Below are positions 16,080 to 23,571 of a DNA stretch of 64,000 nucleotides, in pieces (positions within the stretch are counted from its first letter, which is position 1; each line of letters opens with the position of its first letter). A model generated the notes under the pieces. The model ran no database searches and was not told where the DNA came from. It saw only the letters and a list, made by a program, of their open reading frames with translations. Both the position numbers and the translations under genes were made by a program. Origin of the DNA: Bin87 sp034421995 (GTDB lineage Bacteria > Chloroflexota > Dehalococcoidia > Lucifugimonadales > UBA3495); NCBI GenBank assembly GCA_034421995.1, contig DAOUJY010000057.1, positions 1-64,000 of the forward strand, in the 5' to 3' direction.

Positions 16080-16357
16080 CCAAAGGCCAATGAACTATAA
16101 CTTTCACCGGGTTCATTATCGTAGAACGCCCAGAATAGGCAAAGTTCGCTAATTGTAATGCCGTGCTCTTTGGCTACCTTGGCCGCAACCCACGCAGCAC
16201 CCGGTTCATCAAATCCTATTACTTGGGCTACGTCGTCATGTATATCACGGTTGCTCACAAAGTAATCTCGCACTTCGATACCGTGGTCTTCGAATAGTTT
16301 CACTTTTTCTTCGACAGTGGGATACGGGCTATCGGTTGTGGTGGTTTCGGTGGTCAT
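16076..16357 (-). CDS. Cargo protein of a small three-member family, copy B
   Basis: A 93-residue protein. After a Thr-rich start it reads VEEKVKLFEDHGIEVRDYFV, then a loop with D-D and VAQVIGFDEPG, then an Ala-rich helix AAWVAAKVAKEHGITISEL. The arrangement matches copy C (16471-16779) closely. Both genes carry the same roughly 100-bp upstream sequence, so they arose by duplication of gene plus leader. Function unknown. Confidence 0.6.
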   Translation of the reverse strand: MTTETTTTDSPYPTVEEKVKLFEDHGIEVRDYFVSNRDIHDDVAQVIGFDEPGAAWVAAKVAKEHGITISELCLFWAFYDNEPGESYSSLAFG

Positions 16358-16365
16358 AGGGGGCT

Positions 16366-16467
16366 CTCCTTGTTGTGATACGAGGCTTGGATTACAGGGC
16401 TATAACGAGACGGTCTGGGTCAAGTGTTCTGGGGCGGCTCTGGGTCATGTGTGCTGAATGTTGAGGT
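16366..16467. repeat. Duplicated leader, copy 1
   Basis: About 100 bases upstream of 16076-16357, roughly 90 percent identical to 16787-16886. It contains GGTCTGGGTCAAGTGTTCTG and GGGGCGGCTCTGGGTCA. It ends in TTGAGGT, where copy 2 runs on into the right terminal repeat. Confidence 0.8.
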
Positions 16468-16470
16468 AAC

Positions 16471-16779
16471 CTAGACGAAGCGCATTCTAAATTTCAACCG
16501 CCACCGACGACTTGCTAGGTTCACGTGCTTTTCTTGGTTTTCAGGAGTACCCCGAACATCATAAACGCACGCCAAAGAACACAGAGGATAGCCGTGCTGC
16601 AAAGCGATTTCAGCTGCATGAAACGCTATCACCTCGTCGCCGCGAATTATAATACGTGGTTGCTTGAACAAATCGCTAATCTCACATTTCTGCGTAACTA
16701 ATATGCCGTTCGCTTCAAATATCTCTGCGAGTGCTTCCATAGTTAGATCGGCGTAGTCAGGGTCCATAGTGTCAATCAT
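16471..16779 (-). CDS. Cargo protein of a small three-member family, copy C
   Basis: About 102 residues. TMEALAEIFEANGILVTQKC, then a PRIIIRGDEV strand and an Ala/His-rich helix FHAAEIALQHGYPLCSL, mirror copy B. The start at 16779 is supported by AGGAGAACTTA directly upstream; an open frame reaches 16842 but includes leader sequence. Basic tail (RRWRLKFRMR). Function unknown. Confidence 0.6.
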   Translation of the reverse strand: MIDTMDPDYADLTMEALAEIFEANGILVTQKCEISDLFKQPRIIIRGDEVIAFHAAEIALQHGYPLCSLACVYDVRGTPENQEKHVNLASRRWRLKFRMRFV

Positions 16780-16786
16780 TAAGTTC

Positions 16787-16886
16787 TCCTTATTGTGATA
16801 CGGGGCTTGGAATACAGGGTTAGAGTGAACGGTCTGGGTCAAGTGTTCTGGGGCGGCTCTGGGTCATTTGTGCTGAATGTTGAGGT
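16787..16886. repeat. Duplicated leader, copy 2, adjoining the right terminal repeat
   Basis: Second copy of the roughly 100-bp leader, upstream of 16471-16779. Its GCCCCAGAAC and GACCCAGACCGTTC words also occur near the left end (12474-12501) in inverted orientation, so they may be subterminal transposase sites. Confidence 0.8.
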
Positions 16887-16910
16887 TTGCTACTTTGGGT
16901 TATAATTGCC
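16883..16910. repeat. Right terminal inverted repeat
   Basis: 28 bases, the exact reverse complement of 12418-12445, ending GGGTTATAATTGCC. Followed directly by the target duplication GGCTGGTT (16911-16918), which is itself followed by a second GGCTGGTT. Confidence 0.92.
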
Positions 16911-17059
16911 GGCTGGTTGGCTGGTTAGATGCGGGTTCGGGTTCGGGGGTTCAGGTTGTCGGCGCTACGGCCAGAGAGCGTGGGGCTGCGAGTGGGTCTG
17001 CGAAGTGAAGTCATAATCCTAAGTTGGCGCGTGCAGAGCGCCCCACGACCGGCCCCGTC

Positions 17060-17138
17060 CTGGATTCCGGCCCCGTATCAAGTACGGGGTGACCCCGTGT
17101 CAAGCACGGGGCCGGCTGTTCTTGCGCCGGAATGACGG
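17060..17138. repeat. Nested palindromic repeat
   Basis: Outer arms CTGGATTCCGG and CCGGAATGACGG enclose two further hairpins of the CCCCGTATCAAGTACGGGG type, the second diverged. A related nested form is at 22036-22090. Confidence 0.75.
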
Positions 17139-17471
17139 GAAGGAAGTCCGGGTTGCGTCCTGCCGGAGCAGGGCGCAGGGGCGACCCTCGCGCAGGGGTG
17201 GTGGCGCCTGCCGTGCTAGCTTGTGCTTATCGGTATTGCGGTTACCGGCTCATGGGCGCTAGCCAGCGGCGCAGAGAAGTCCGACACGCGGTCCGCCGGG
17301 GGCGGATAGCGGTGGGGGTGTTACCTGAACCCTGTGAACCCGATATTCAGATGTGATTTCGGCAGGTGGGCCGTGGCCATGGGCTTGCTGCCTTACGCGT
17401 AGGTATAGTATAGCGAACGGATGTGCGGTTGGGCAAGGGGCGGGGTGTCATCGGCAGGGTCTTTTGGTTGC

Positions 17472-17575
17472 CATTGCGAGGAGCGTAGCGAGATGGAAAT
17501 CTCGTTGGGGCAGGGACGCTGCTGGTGGATGGCCGTTAGAGTCTCAACGAGATTGCCACGCTACGCTCGCAATGA
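17472..17575. repeat. CATTGCGAG...CAATCTCG repeat, two inverted copies
   Basis: CATTGCGAGGAGCGTAGCGA at the left and GCCACGCTACGCTCGCAATG at the right, with a spacer between, form a long inverted repeat. Single copies of the same family precede both antitoxin genes at 45417 and 46160. Confidence 0.7.
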
Positions 17576-17835
17576 CAAAAGGGAAAACCGAAAGACCCTG
17601 GTGTCATCGGATAGCGTTCCGTTGCAGGCGGTTTATTTGGGCGGGCGGCGTTGCCGGCGCGGGTGGGGGCGATCCGCCGTCGCCCCTACAAACGGAAACC
17701 ACCTAAATTGCAACGCTACCCAGCGCAATAACCGCGCAACGTTTTTGAATTTTGCGCTCATTTTTGGGGCCGCTCGGCAATCCCGTGTACAATGCCCCCA
17801 TCCAACTCAACGCAGGTAGATAGGGAGCGATTCCC

Positions 17836-19422
17836 ATGAAGTACGATCATATTGTTGTTGGCGGCGGCACGGCCGGGTGCATTGTGGCGACGCGGCTTTC
17901 GGAGGACCCGGAGCGGTCGGTGCTGCTGCTGGAGGCCGGGCCTGACTTTCCCGACTTCAATCAACTGCCCGATATGCTCAAGCTGGGCTGGGGGACGGTG
18001 AACCTGGAGGCGCGGGCCGCCGGTTCGCCGTACAACTGGTCCTTCACCGGCACGGCAACCGCCGAGCAGGGGCCGATGCCCGTGCCCCGGGGCAAGGCGC
18101 TGGGCGGTTCCAGCGCCATCAACGGCCAGACCTTCATCCGGGGCGCGCCGGAGGACTACGACACCTGGGCCTCCTGGGGCAACGACGGCTGGGGCTATCT
18201 GGAGTGCCTGCCCTACTTCCGCAAGCTGGAGAACGACGCCGACTTTCACGACGACTTCCACGGCACCGACGGGCCGGTTCCGGTGCGACATCACCAGCGC
18301 GAGACCTGGCCGCCGTCCCAGGAGGCATTCTTCCAGGCGGCCACCGCCGCCGGATACCCCTTCCATCCCGACGTGAACCATCCGGAGGCCACCGGCGTCA
18401 GCCTGCGCGCCGAGAACAACATCGACGGGGTGCGGATGAGCATGGCGCTGTCCTACATCTCTTCGGTGCGTCACCGGCTGAACCTCACCATTCGTCCCAA
18501 CGTCCAGGCCAACCGGGTGGCGCTGGAGGGTGGTTCGACAGACTTACCTGGTTCGACAGACTTACCTGGTTCGACAAGCTCACCACGAGCGGTTGGGGTG
18601 GAGGTGGAGAGCGGCGGCGAGACGTATGTGGTTGAGGGCGACGAAATCATCCTGTGCACCGGGGCGGTGGGATCGCCGCAGCTGCTGATGCTGTCGGGCG
18701 TCGGCCCCGCCGACCAGCTGGCGGCGCAGGGCATTCCCGTCGCGGTGGAGCTGCCCGGCGTAGGCCAGAATATGCGCGACCACCCCAACGTGTCGGTGCG
18801 GTTCATGGTCCGGGAGGACGTTCCCCAGGATCCCAACGGTATGCGGGCGCTGCGGCTGCGCTACACCGCCACCGGCTCGGATACGCCCAACGACATGATC
18901 CTTTCGCCGGCGTCCCTGAACACCGTGGTGCGGGACGACAACCCGGCCCACACCGTCAACTGCGGGCTGTACCTGGCGGCCGGCAAGGGCGAGCTGCGGC
19001 TGGAGTCCGCCGACCCGAACACACCGCCCAGCATGGACTACCGCTACCTGGAAGAGGACTGGGACCGGGTGAGATTGCGGGAGGCGGTTCGCCTCTGCGT
19101 CTCCCTGCTGCGGCACAGCGCCTACGACGGCATCATCGAGGAGATTATCGCGCCGACGCCGGCCGACCTGGAGAACGACGAGACGCTGGACGGCTGGCTG
19201 CGCCGGAACATCAGCACCTCGTATCACATCTCCGGCACGTGCAAGATGGGGCCGGCCGGCGACCCCATGGCCGTGGTTGACCAGCAGTTGCGCGTGCGCG
19301 GCGTCGCCGGCCTGCGCGTCGCCGACGCCTCGATAATGCCCGACGTGGTGCGCGCCAACACCAACGTCACCACCATGATGATCGCCGAGCGCGTGGCCGA
19401 TTTCATCAAGGCGGGGAGTTAG
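17836..19422 (+). CDS. GMC-family oxidoreductase
   Basis: A 528-residue FAD-dependent glucose-methanol-choline oxidoreductase. The FAD-binding N-terminus reads HIVVGGGTAGCIVATRLSED. The GMC signature region is PVPRGKALGGSSAINGQTFI and the second is GAVGSPQLLMLSGVGP. The active-site His/Asn region is in SYHISGTCKMG and RANTNVTTMMIAERVA. It oxidises an alcohol; the substrate cannot be told. The ribosome site AGGGAG precedes the ATG. A repeat is inserted in frame at 18532-18592, giving tandem GSTDLP units in a surface-like loop. Confidence 0.92.
   Translation: MKYDHIVVGGGTAGCIVATRLSEDPERSVLLLEAGPDFPDFNQLPDMLKLGWGTVNLEARAAGSPYNWSFTGTATAEQGPMPVPRGKALGGSSAINGQTFIRGAPEDYDTWASWGNDGWGYLECLPYFRKLENDADFHDDFHGTDGPVPVRHHQRETWPPSQEAFFQAATAAGYPFHPDVNHPEATGVSLRAENNIDGVRMSMALSYISSVRHRLNLTIRPNVQANRVALEGGSTDLPGSTDLPGSTSSPRAVGVEVESGGETYVVEGDEIILCTGAVGSPQLLMLSGVGPADQLAAQGIPVAVELPGVGQNMRDHPNVSVRFMVREDVPQDPNGMRALRLRYTATGSDTPNDMILSPASLNTVVRDDNPAHTVNCGLYLAAGKGELRLESADPNTPPSMDYRYLEEDWDRVRLREAVRLCVSLLRHSAYDGIIEEIIAPTPADLENDETLDGWLRRNISTSYHISGTCKMGPAGDPMAVVDQQLRVRGVAGLRVADASIMPDVVRANTNVTTMMIAERVADFIKAGS
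18532..18592. repeat. In-frame repeat insertion in the GMC oxidoreductase gene
   Basis: Two exact tandem copies of GGTTCGACAGACTTACCT, then a related GGTTCGACAAGCTCACCACG unit. The total length keeps the frame and encodes GSTDLPGSTDLPGSTSSP. The parent family is the repeat at 6855-6925. Confidence 0.85.
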
Positions 19423-19943
19423 GCGCGATGGGCCAGGTCTTCGTTGGAACCGAAGATGTAGTCGCCCAGGCAGGGCGCGAATAGATCGCGGTATTCGTTC
19501 AACTGCGTGTCGATGTCGCACCCATCCGCGTCCTGCACCTCCACCTCAAGGATCCGGCCCACGCCGGCCACGGTGTCCAGGTGGAATTTTACGTTGTCCT
19601 TGCGCCAAAACTCCCGCTGCTTGCGGACGACGGCCCGGACGCCGAGGGCGGCCTCCAACAATGCTCCCAGGCGAGGATCATCGGCCTCTGCCAACTGGAA
19701 CCGGCTGGTTCTGCCGCCGGCTTCCTGCCGGTCGCAGTAGTAGATCAGCTCTCCCTTGCCCTTCTCAACGCGGAGCTTGAGCCGGCGCGTGCCCTCATTG
19801 GAGTTCCCGGCTGGCAGGTGGTAGTAGTGATCCACCTGTTCCTTGACTTCGACGAAGATGGCCCCCTGCCCTTGGAGGAGCCGGCGGACGGTTGCGAAAT
19901 CGTCGCAATATGCTTTCAGTTCCCGATTGAGGCGGAGATCCAC
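19419..19943 (-). CDS. CYTH-domain protein
   Basis: A 174-residue protein of the CYTH/class IV adenylate cyclase-like fold. Visible are ELKAYCDDFATVRRLL, VDHYYHLPAGN, RRLKLRVEKGKGELIYYCDR and VKFHLDTVAGVGRILEVEV, which supply the alternating charged strands of the tunnel. The usual start is E-x-E-x-K; here it reads NRELKA. Such proteins act on triphosphates or nucleotides; the substrate is unknown. Start at a GTG. Confidence 0.8.
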   Translation of the reverse strand: MDLRLNRELKAYCDDFATVRRLLQGQGAIFVEVKEQVDHYYHLPAGNSNEGTRRLKLRVEKGKGELIYYCDRQEAGGRTSRFQLAEADDPRLGALLEAALGVRAVVRKQREFWRKDNVKFHLDTVAGVGRILEVEVQDADGCDIDTQLNEYRDLFAPCLGDYIFGSNEDLAHRA

Positions 19944-20001
19944 AGTTTGTCTATCGCCTATTGGCGGGCCAATATCCTGCGCCGCCTTGTAGCGCCCCTG
20001 T

Positions 20002-20838
20002 TCATTCGTTCTGAATAATCACGGTGACGTCCCTGGTCCGGGCCCACTCCCGGTTGCCGTCGGAGATAGCAGTCCCGATCACGGCAGCGCGTGTCGTTGT
20101 GCCGCTGGCCGTTCGCAGGATGGCGGCTCGGTCGCTGGCACGGTCAACGTCGCTGTCGTCTATGGTGATGGAGATTTCTCCGACGACATAGACGTCTTGG
20201 CCTTCCGGTGAACTGCCCAGCATGATCATGTCGGCCCGGTCGAGTTCGTCGGCATCGTCTTCGGTGATGATCCCTCGGTCGGCTCCATCGTTCAACAGGT
20301 TGGCGACTGTTTCTCCATTTGGTCGGTTGATGGCCACGAGCACCGCCGCGTTCCTGACGCCGAGGTGTCGCCTGACGAGCCGGGAGGCGCGTCGAACTAC
20401 TTTGCGCTCGTAATCGGATCCGGTCAGGTTGTTGAGCTGACCTCGCATGATTCTCTGTTCGTCTTCGATCCGGTCGAACCGTTCGTCCATCCGGTCCAGC
20501 CGTTCATCCACGCGGTCGAACCGTTCGTCCATCCGGTCCAGCCGTTCATCCACGCGGTCGAACCGTTCATCCACGCGATCGAACCGTTCACCCACGCGGT
20601 CCAGCCGTTCGTTAGTCGCCACTTGCTGGGTCGCGAGGTCGTCCACCCGCTCTTCCACGGTGGTGAGCCTTCGGTCAAACATCTCAGCCATCCGGGTCAC
20701 CGTATTAGCCAACTCGGCCACCTTCTGGGGCAGTTCCAGAAGTTCTCGGGTGAGTATGCGCTGGCGCAACACCGCTTCCAACTGCGGGTCGTTGTCCAGG
20801 GCAGCCAGGAGATCTGATATTGGATTGGGTGTGGTCAT
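20002..20838 (-). CDS. Coiled-coil protein with heptad repeats and C-terminal domain
   Basis: A 278-residue protein. Residues about 65-130 form a near-perfect seven-residue repeat (RVDERFD, RMDERLD) encoded by 21-base tandem DNA repeats, so a long coiled coil. The C-terminal half (YERKVVRRASRLVRRHLGVR, then ADMIMLG and DVYVVGEISITID) looks like the nuclease-like tail common in such coiled-coil DUF proteins, but no catalytic site is proven. Probably cytoplasmic. Function unknown. Confidence 0.65.
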   Translation of the reverse strand: MTTPNPISDLLAALDNDPQLEAVLRQRILTRELLELPQKVAELANTVTRMAEMFDRRLTTVEERVDDLATQQVATNERLDRVGERFDRVDERFDRVDERLDRMDERFDRVDERLDRMDERFDRIEDEQRIMRGQLNNLTGSDYERKVVRRASRLVRRHLGVRNAAVLVAINRPNGETVANLLNDGADRGIITEDDADELDRADMIMLGSSPEGQDVYVVGEISITIDDSDVDRASDRAAILRTASGTTTRAAVIGTAISDGNREWARTRDVTVIIQNE

Positions 20839-20888
20839 AGTCTGTCGCGTCCAGCGCTGGTCTGTTAAGTGTAACGCAAATCGGCTTG

Positions 20889-20894
20889 TATAAT
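20889..20894 (+). promoter_or_regulatory. -10 box for the racemase/decarboxylase-like gene
   Basis: TATAAT 31 bases before the chosen ATG at 20925. The -35 region is poor (TTAAGT at about 18-bp spacing). Confidence 0.4.
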
Positions 20895-20924
20895 ACGCCC
20901 GAAACTGGCCTGGAGCGGAATGAT

Positions 20925-21749
20925 ATGTCAGATCTGACCAACACCCAGCGTATCGGCGCCCTGGTTCCCGCCACCAACCCGGTGGTGGAACCCGACTTCT
21001 ACCGAGTGGCGCCGCCGGAAATTACAGTGCATTTTGAGCGTATGTGGAACGGGGCCTGGGGCAGCCAGCCGGAAAGTTCCACCGAGACCGGGCACCGGCT
21101 CAGCATGACCAGCGCCGAGGCCAACGAGATTGACTGGGCGCTGTTCGGGTTCGACGTGGGCAAGATGAACGACGACGTGGCCCGGGGCGCCAGCGCCCTG
21201 TCCAACATCGGCCCCGACGTGCTGGTCTATGCCTGTACCTCCGGCACATGGCACAAGGGCTATTTGGAATACGACCGGATGATGGCGAAAATCATGGAGG
21301 ACGCCAGCGGGGTCCAGTCGGTAACCGCCGTGGGCTCGTGCATCGCCGCCCTGCGCCACATGGGCAGCCGCAAGCTGAGCATCGCCGGGCCGTACCGCAA
21401 CTTTCACCTGCGCAACCGCCTGAAGCCGCTGCTGGAAGAGGCCGGCTTCGCGGTGCTGAGCGCCGACGGCGAGCCATGGATGCAGGACTCCATGAACCCG
21501 CGCGAAATCGACATGGACCCGCCCCAGGCCATCATCGACTTCGTCCTGACGGTGGTCCAGGATGATGCCGATACCGTCTTCCTGCCCGGCACGGCCTGGC
21601 GCGCCCTGGACACGGCGGAAGAACTGGAGCAGAGGTTGGGCAAGACGGTCATCACCGTCAACCAGGCATCCATCTGGATGGCCCTGCGCTGCCTGGGATG
21701 GAACAAACCGATAGACGGGTTCGGCAGTCTGCTGCAAAGCCTGAAATAG
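20925..21749 (+). CDS. Maleate isomerase/arylmalonate decarboxylase-like protein (Asp/Glu racemase superfamily)
   Basis: About 274 residues. The N-terminal RIGALVPATNPVVEPDFYRVAP is the typical start of this group. The first catalytic Cys is in DVLVYACTSGTWHKG near residue 95. Later come VTAVGSCIAALRHMG and DTVFLPGTAWRALD; the place where a second catalytic Cys is often found has T-A in the latter, so the enzyme may be of the one-Cys decarboxylase type. The ATG at 20925 was chosen because the family start aligns there and it has a -10 box upstream. Confidence 0.8.
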   Translation: MSDLTNTQRIGALVPATNPVVEPDFYRVAPPEITVHFERMWNGAWGSQPESSTETGHRLSMTSAEANEIDWALFGFDVGKMNDDVARGASALSNIGPDVLVYACTSGTWHKGYLEYDRMMAKIMEDASGVQSVTAVGSCIAALRHMGSRKLSIAGPYRNFHLRNRLKPLLEEAGFAVLSADGEPWMQDSMNPREIDMDPPQAIIDFVLTVVQDDADTVFLPGTAWRALDTAEELEQRLGKTVITVNQASIWMALRCLGWNKPIDGFGSLLQSLK

Positions 21750-22216
21750 CCGGCGGACCGGCGATTGTGAGGAGGCGGAACTGACGGCCTACGCAATCCC
21801 ACCGTTTCAGAAAGCGCACACCGATTTGCGGGGGGATCCTTACCATACGGTTCAACACACATAAACAAGGCGTGGCAGTGGCGACAACCAACGGTGACCA
21901 TGGAGACCATAAAATGCGCTGATGAGAGACAAGGCTATCGCATATGAACCGTTCAACCACCGTCATTCCGGCGAAAGCCGGCATCCAGGGAAGAAATCGT
22001 TAGTTTCGCTGTGAAAATCAAGCGCTTGGCGGTTTCTGGACTCCGGCCCCGTATCAAGTACGGGGTGACGTTCTTTCGCCGGAGTGACGGGTGAGTGATT
22101 TCATATGCGATTGCCCGGTAGTGAAAGACCCAATGTATTGACAGCTCAATTACGCGTCGATAGACTGACGGCTGTCTTCTTACCGCATACAAATTGAATG
22201 CCAATGTACACGTTGT
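21750..22216. other. Gene-free spacer with a compound palindrome
   Basis: 467 bases with no supported gene. ATCGCATATGAA (21939-21950) and TTCATATGCGAT (22101-22112) form a perfect long-range inverted repeat. Between them lie one ATTCCGGC palindrome (21961-21988) and one nested copy with the CCCCGTATCAAGTACGGGG hairpin in its loop (22036-22090). Confidence 0.6.
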
Positions 22217-22220
22217 ATGC
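22185..22220. promoter_or_regulatory. Inverted repeat over the ABC ATPase start
   Basis: Arms GCATACAA (22185-22192) and TTGTATGC (22213-22220); the second arm contains the ATG at 22217. It could be an operator or a translational fold-back. If the real start is further in, it would be a promoter-region site. Confidence 0.35.
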
Positions 22221-23374
22221 AATTCGCTTCATCTAACAACCAGGGACAATCGGTCGTCAGTGCTTCGGTTTTGGGGCACTGCCCTCTGCGGTTGTCTGGA
22301 TTATGGAAGTCCTTTCGCGACGTCCGAGCGGTCGCGGAAGTTGACCTTGATCTGGAGCGCGGAGAGATTCTGTGCCTGCTGGGACCCAGCGGATGCGGCA
22401 AGACCACCATGCTCCGCCTGATCGCCGGGTTCGAGACGCCGGACGCCGGAACCATCCACATCGGGGACAGGCTGGTGTACGGCCCGGGCGCCAATGTCAG
22501 CCCGGACAAGCGTCGGGTAGGCATGGTGTTCCAGGAAGGAGCCCTGTTTCCCCATCTGACGGTGGCCCAGAACGTCGCATTCGGCCTGGACAAGGGAAGA
22601 CGACGCAAAGCGCAGGTGGCCGAAGCCCTGCGGCTGGTGAACCTGGAGGGCTATGACGCCCGCTATCCGCACCAGCTGTCGGGCGGTCAGCAGCAGCGGG
22701 TGGCGCTGGCCCGGGCTTTGGCGCCCGAGCCGGACCTGATACTGATGGACGAACCCTTCTCCAGCCTGGACACCGGCCTCCGCAGCCAGCTGCGAGCGGA
22801 AGTACGCGCCATCCTCAAGGAACGGGAAGCCACCGTAGTATGTGTGACCCACGATCAGGAAGAGGCCATGCAGATCGGGGATCGGATCGCGGTGATGAAA
22901 GAGGGCCGCATCGAGCAACTGGGGTCACCGGAGCGGGTGTTCCACAGCCCCGACAATCGCTTCACTGCCGAATTCTTCGGGAAAGCCGATTTCCTGCCCG
23001 CCTGGCAGGATGGTGATCGCTTAGCCTGCGAAGTGGGAAGCGCGCCGTGGCCAACGTTCTGGCCCTCTCCCTGGCCCGAGCGCAAGGTCCTGCAGGTTAT
23101 GGTACGCCCGGACTGCATGGACATTACTCCGGATCCCGCCGGCGACAGTGTGGTGATAGGCCGGGAGTTTCTGGGGGCTTTTCATATGTACACGGTGGAG
23201 TTGCCGTCGATACAGCAGGTCCAGGTGATAAAGTCCCACGTGGAGCATGTGGAGATCGGATCCCGCGTCCGCGTCTTCCTGCGAGAAGGGCACAAGATCC
23301 TGCCGTTCATCGACGGGCAAATCTTCTTTGACGCTCCGGCGTACCAGGCGGATTCGGACGCGGGGAGACGCTGA
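22217..23374 (+). CDS. ABC transporter ATP-binding protein (PotA/FbpC/CysA type)
   Basis: A 385-residue ATPase. Walker A is LLGPSGCGKTTMLRLIAGF, the Q-loop VFQEGALFPHLTV, the signature LSGGQQQRVALARALA, Walker B LILMDEPFSSLD and the H-loop VCVTHDQEEAM. A C-terminal TOBE-like region (VMVRPDCMDITPD onward) is typical of import ATPases for polyamines, iron, sulfate or sugars. No permease or binding-protein gene is adjacent, so partners must be elsewhere. Confidence 0.85.
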   Translation: MQFASSNNQGQSVVSASVLGHCPLRLSGLWKSFRDVRAVAEVDLDLERGEILCLLGPSGCGKTTMLRLIAGFETPDAGTIHIGDRLVYGPGANVSPDKRRVGMVFQEGALFPHLTVAQNVAFGLDKGRRRKAQVAEALRLVNLEGYDARYPHQLSGGQQQRVALARALAPEPDLILMDEPFSSLDTGLRSQLRAEVRAILKEREATVVCVTHDQEEAMQIGDRIAVMKEGRIEQLGSPERVFHSPDNRFTAEFFGKADFLPAWQDGDRLACEVGSAPWPTFWPSPWPERKVLQVMVRPDCMDITPDPAGDSVVIGREFLGAFHMYTVELPSIQQVQVIKSHVEHVEIGSRVRVFLREGHKILPFIDGQIFFDAPAYQADSDAGRR

Positions 23375-23571
23375 AGCTCGCGACCAATAGCCACCTCGGA
23401 AGCGCGTGGGCGGCGTCTTCTCGCGCATCCGCCTGTGCATCCTGTCGTTGACAAACCGGGCGCGCGCGAGGTGGCGCTCCACTAGCGCCCTTCATACCGC
23501 CCTGTTATGATGGCACGATACCTGACGGCCTTCGTAGCGTCGTTTACTGAACCTGTGAATCAAGAGGGCGT

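Larger units (their letters stand above)
12418..16910. mobile_element. IS1595-family element with nine cargo genes (4,493 bp)
   Basis: The element is bounded by 28-bp perfect terminal inverted repeats (12418-12445 and 16883-16910, starting GGCAATTATAACCC) and by an 8-bp direct duplication GGCTGGTT on each side. It carries one IS1595-type transposase (13398-14339) and nine short genes. These are tightly packed, with four-base overlaps at 13012-13015, 14336-14339 and 16076-16079. Base composition is visibly less GC-rich than the flanks. Subterminal GCCCCAGAAC and GACCCAGACCGTTC motifs lie near both ends in inverted orientation. Cargo-bearing IS1595 relatives are known; this cargo set is not one recognised here. 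Confidence 0.9.
16919..17835. other. Gene-poor spacer with several repeats
   Basis: About 900 bases between the mobile element and the GMC oxidoreductase. No open frame here has family-like sequence or a good start. It holds a nested palindromic repeat (17060-17138), a GCGAGCG-type inverted repeat (17472-17575) and, near 17670, a GGCGATCCGCCGTCGCC palindrome. A TACAAT box at 17788-17793 is a weak promoter candidate for the oxidoreductase gene. Confidence 0.5.

Noticed and set aside
17141..17300. GGAAGTCCGGG stretch resembling RNase P RNA
   Set aside because: The flanking conserved core of RNase P (such as ACAGAA and its partner strand) is missing.
20450..20620. Regular 21-base repeats that could look like a CRISPR array
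   Set aside because: They are in frame and encode coiled-coil heptads; there are no unique spacers.
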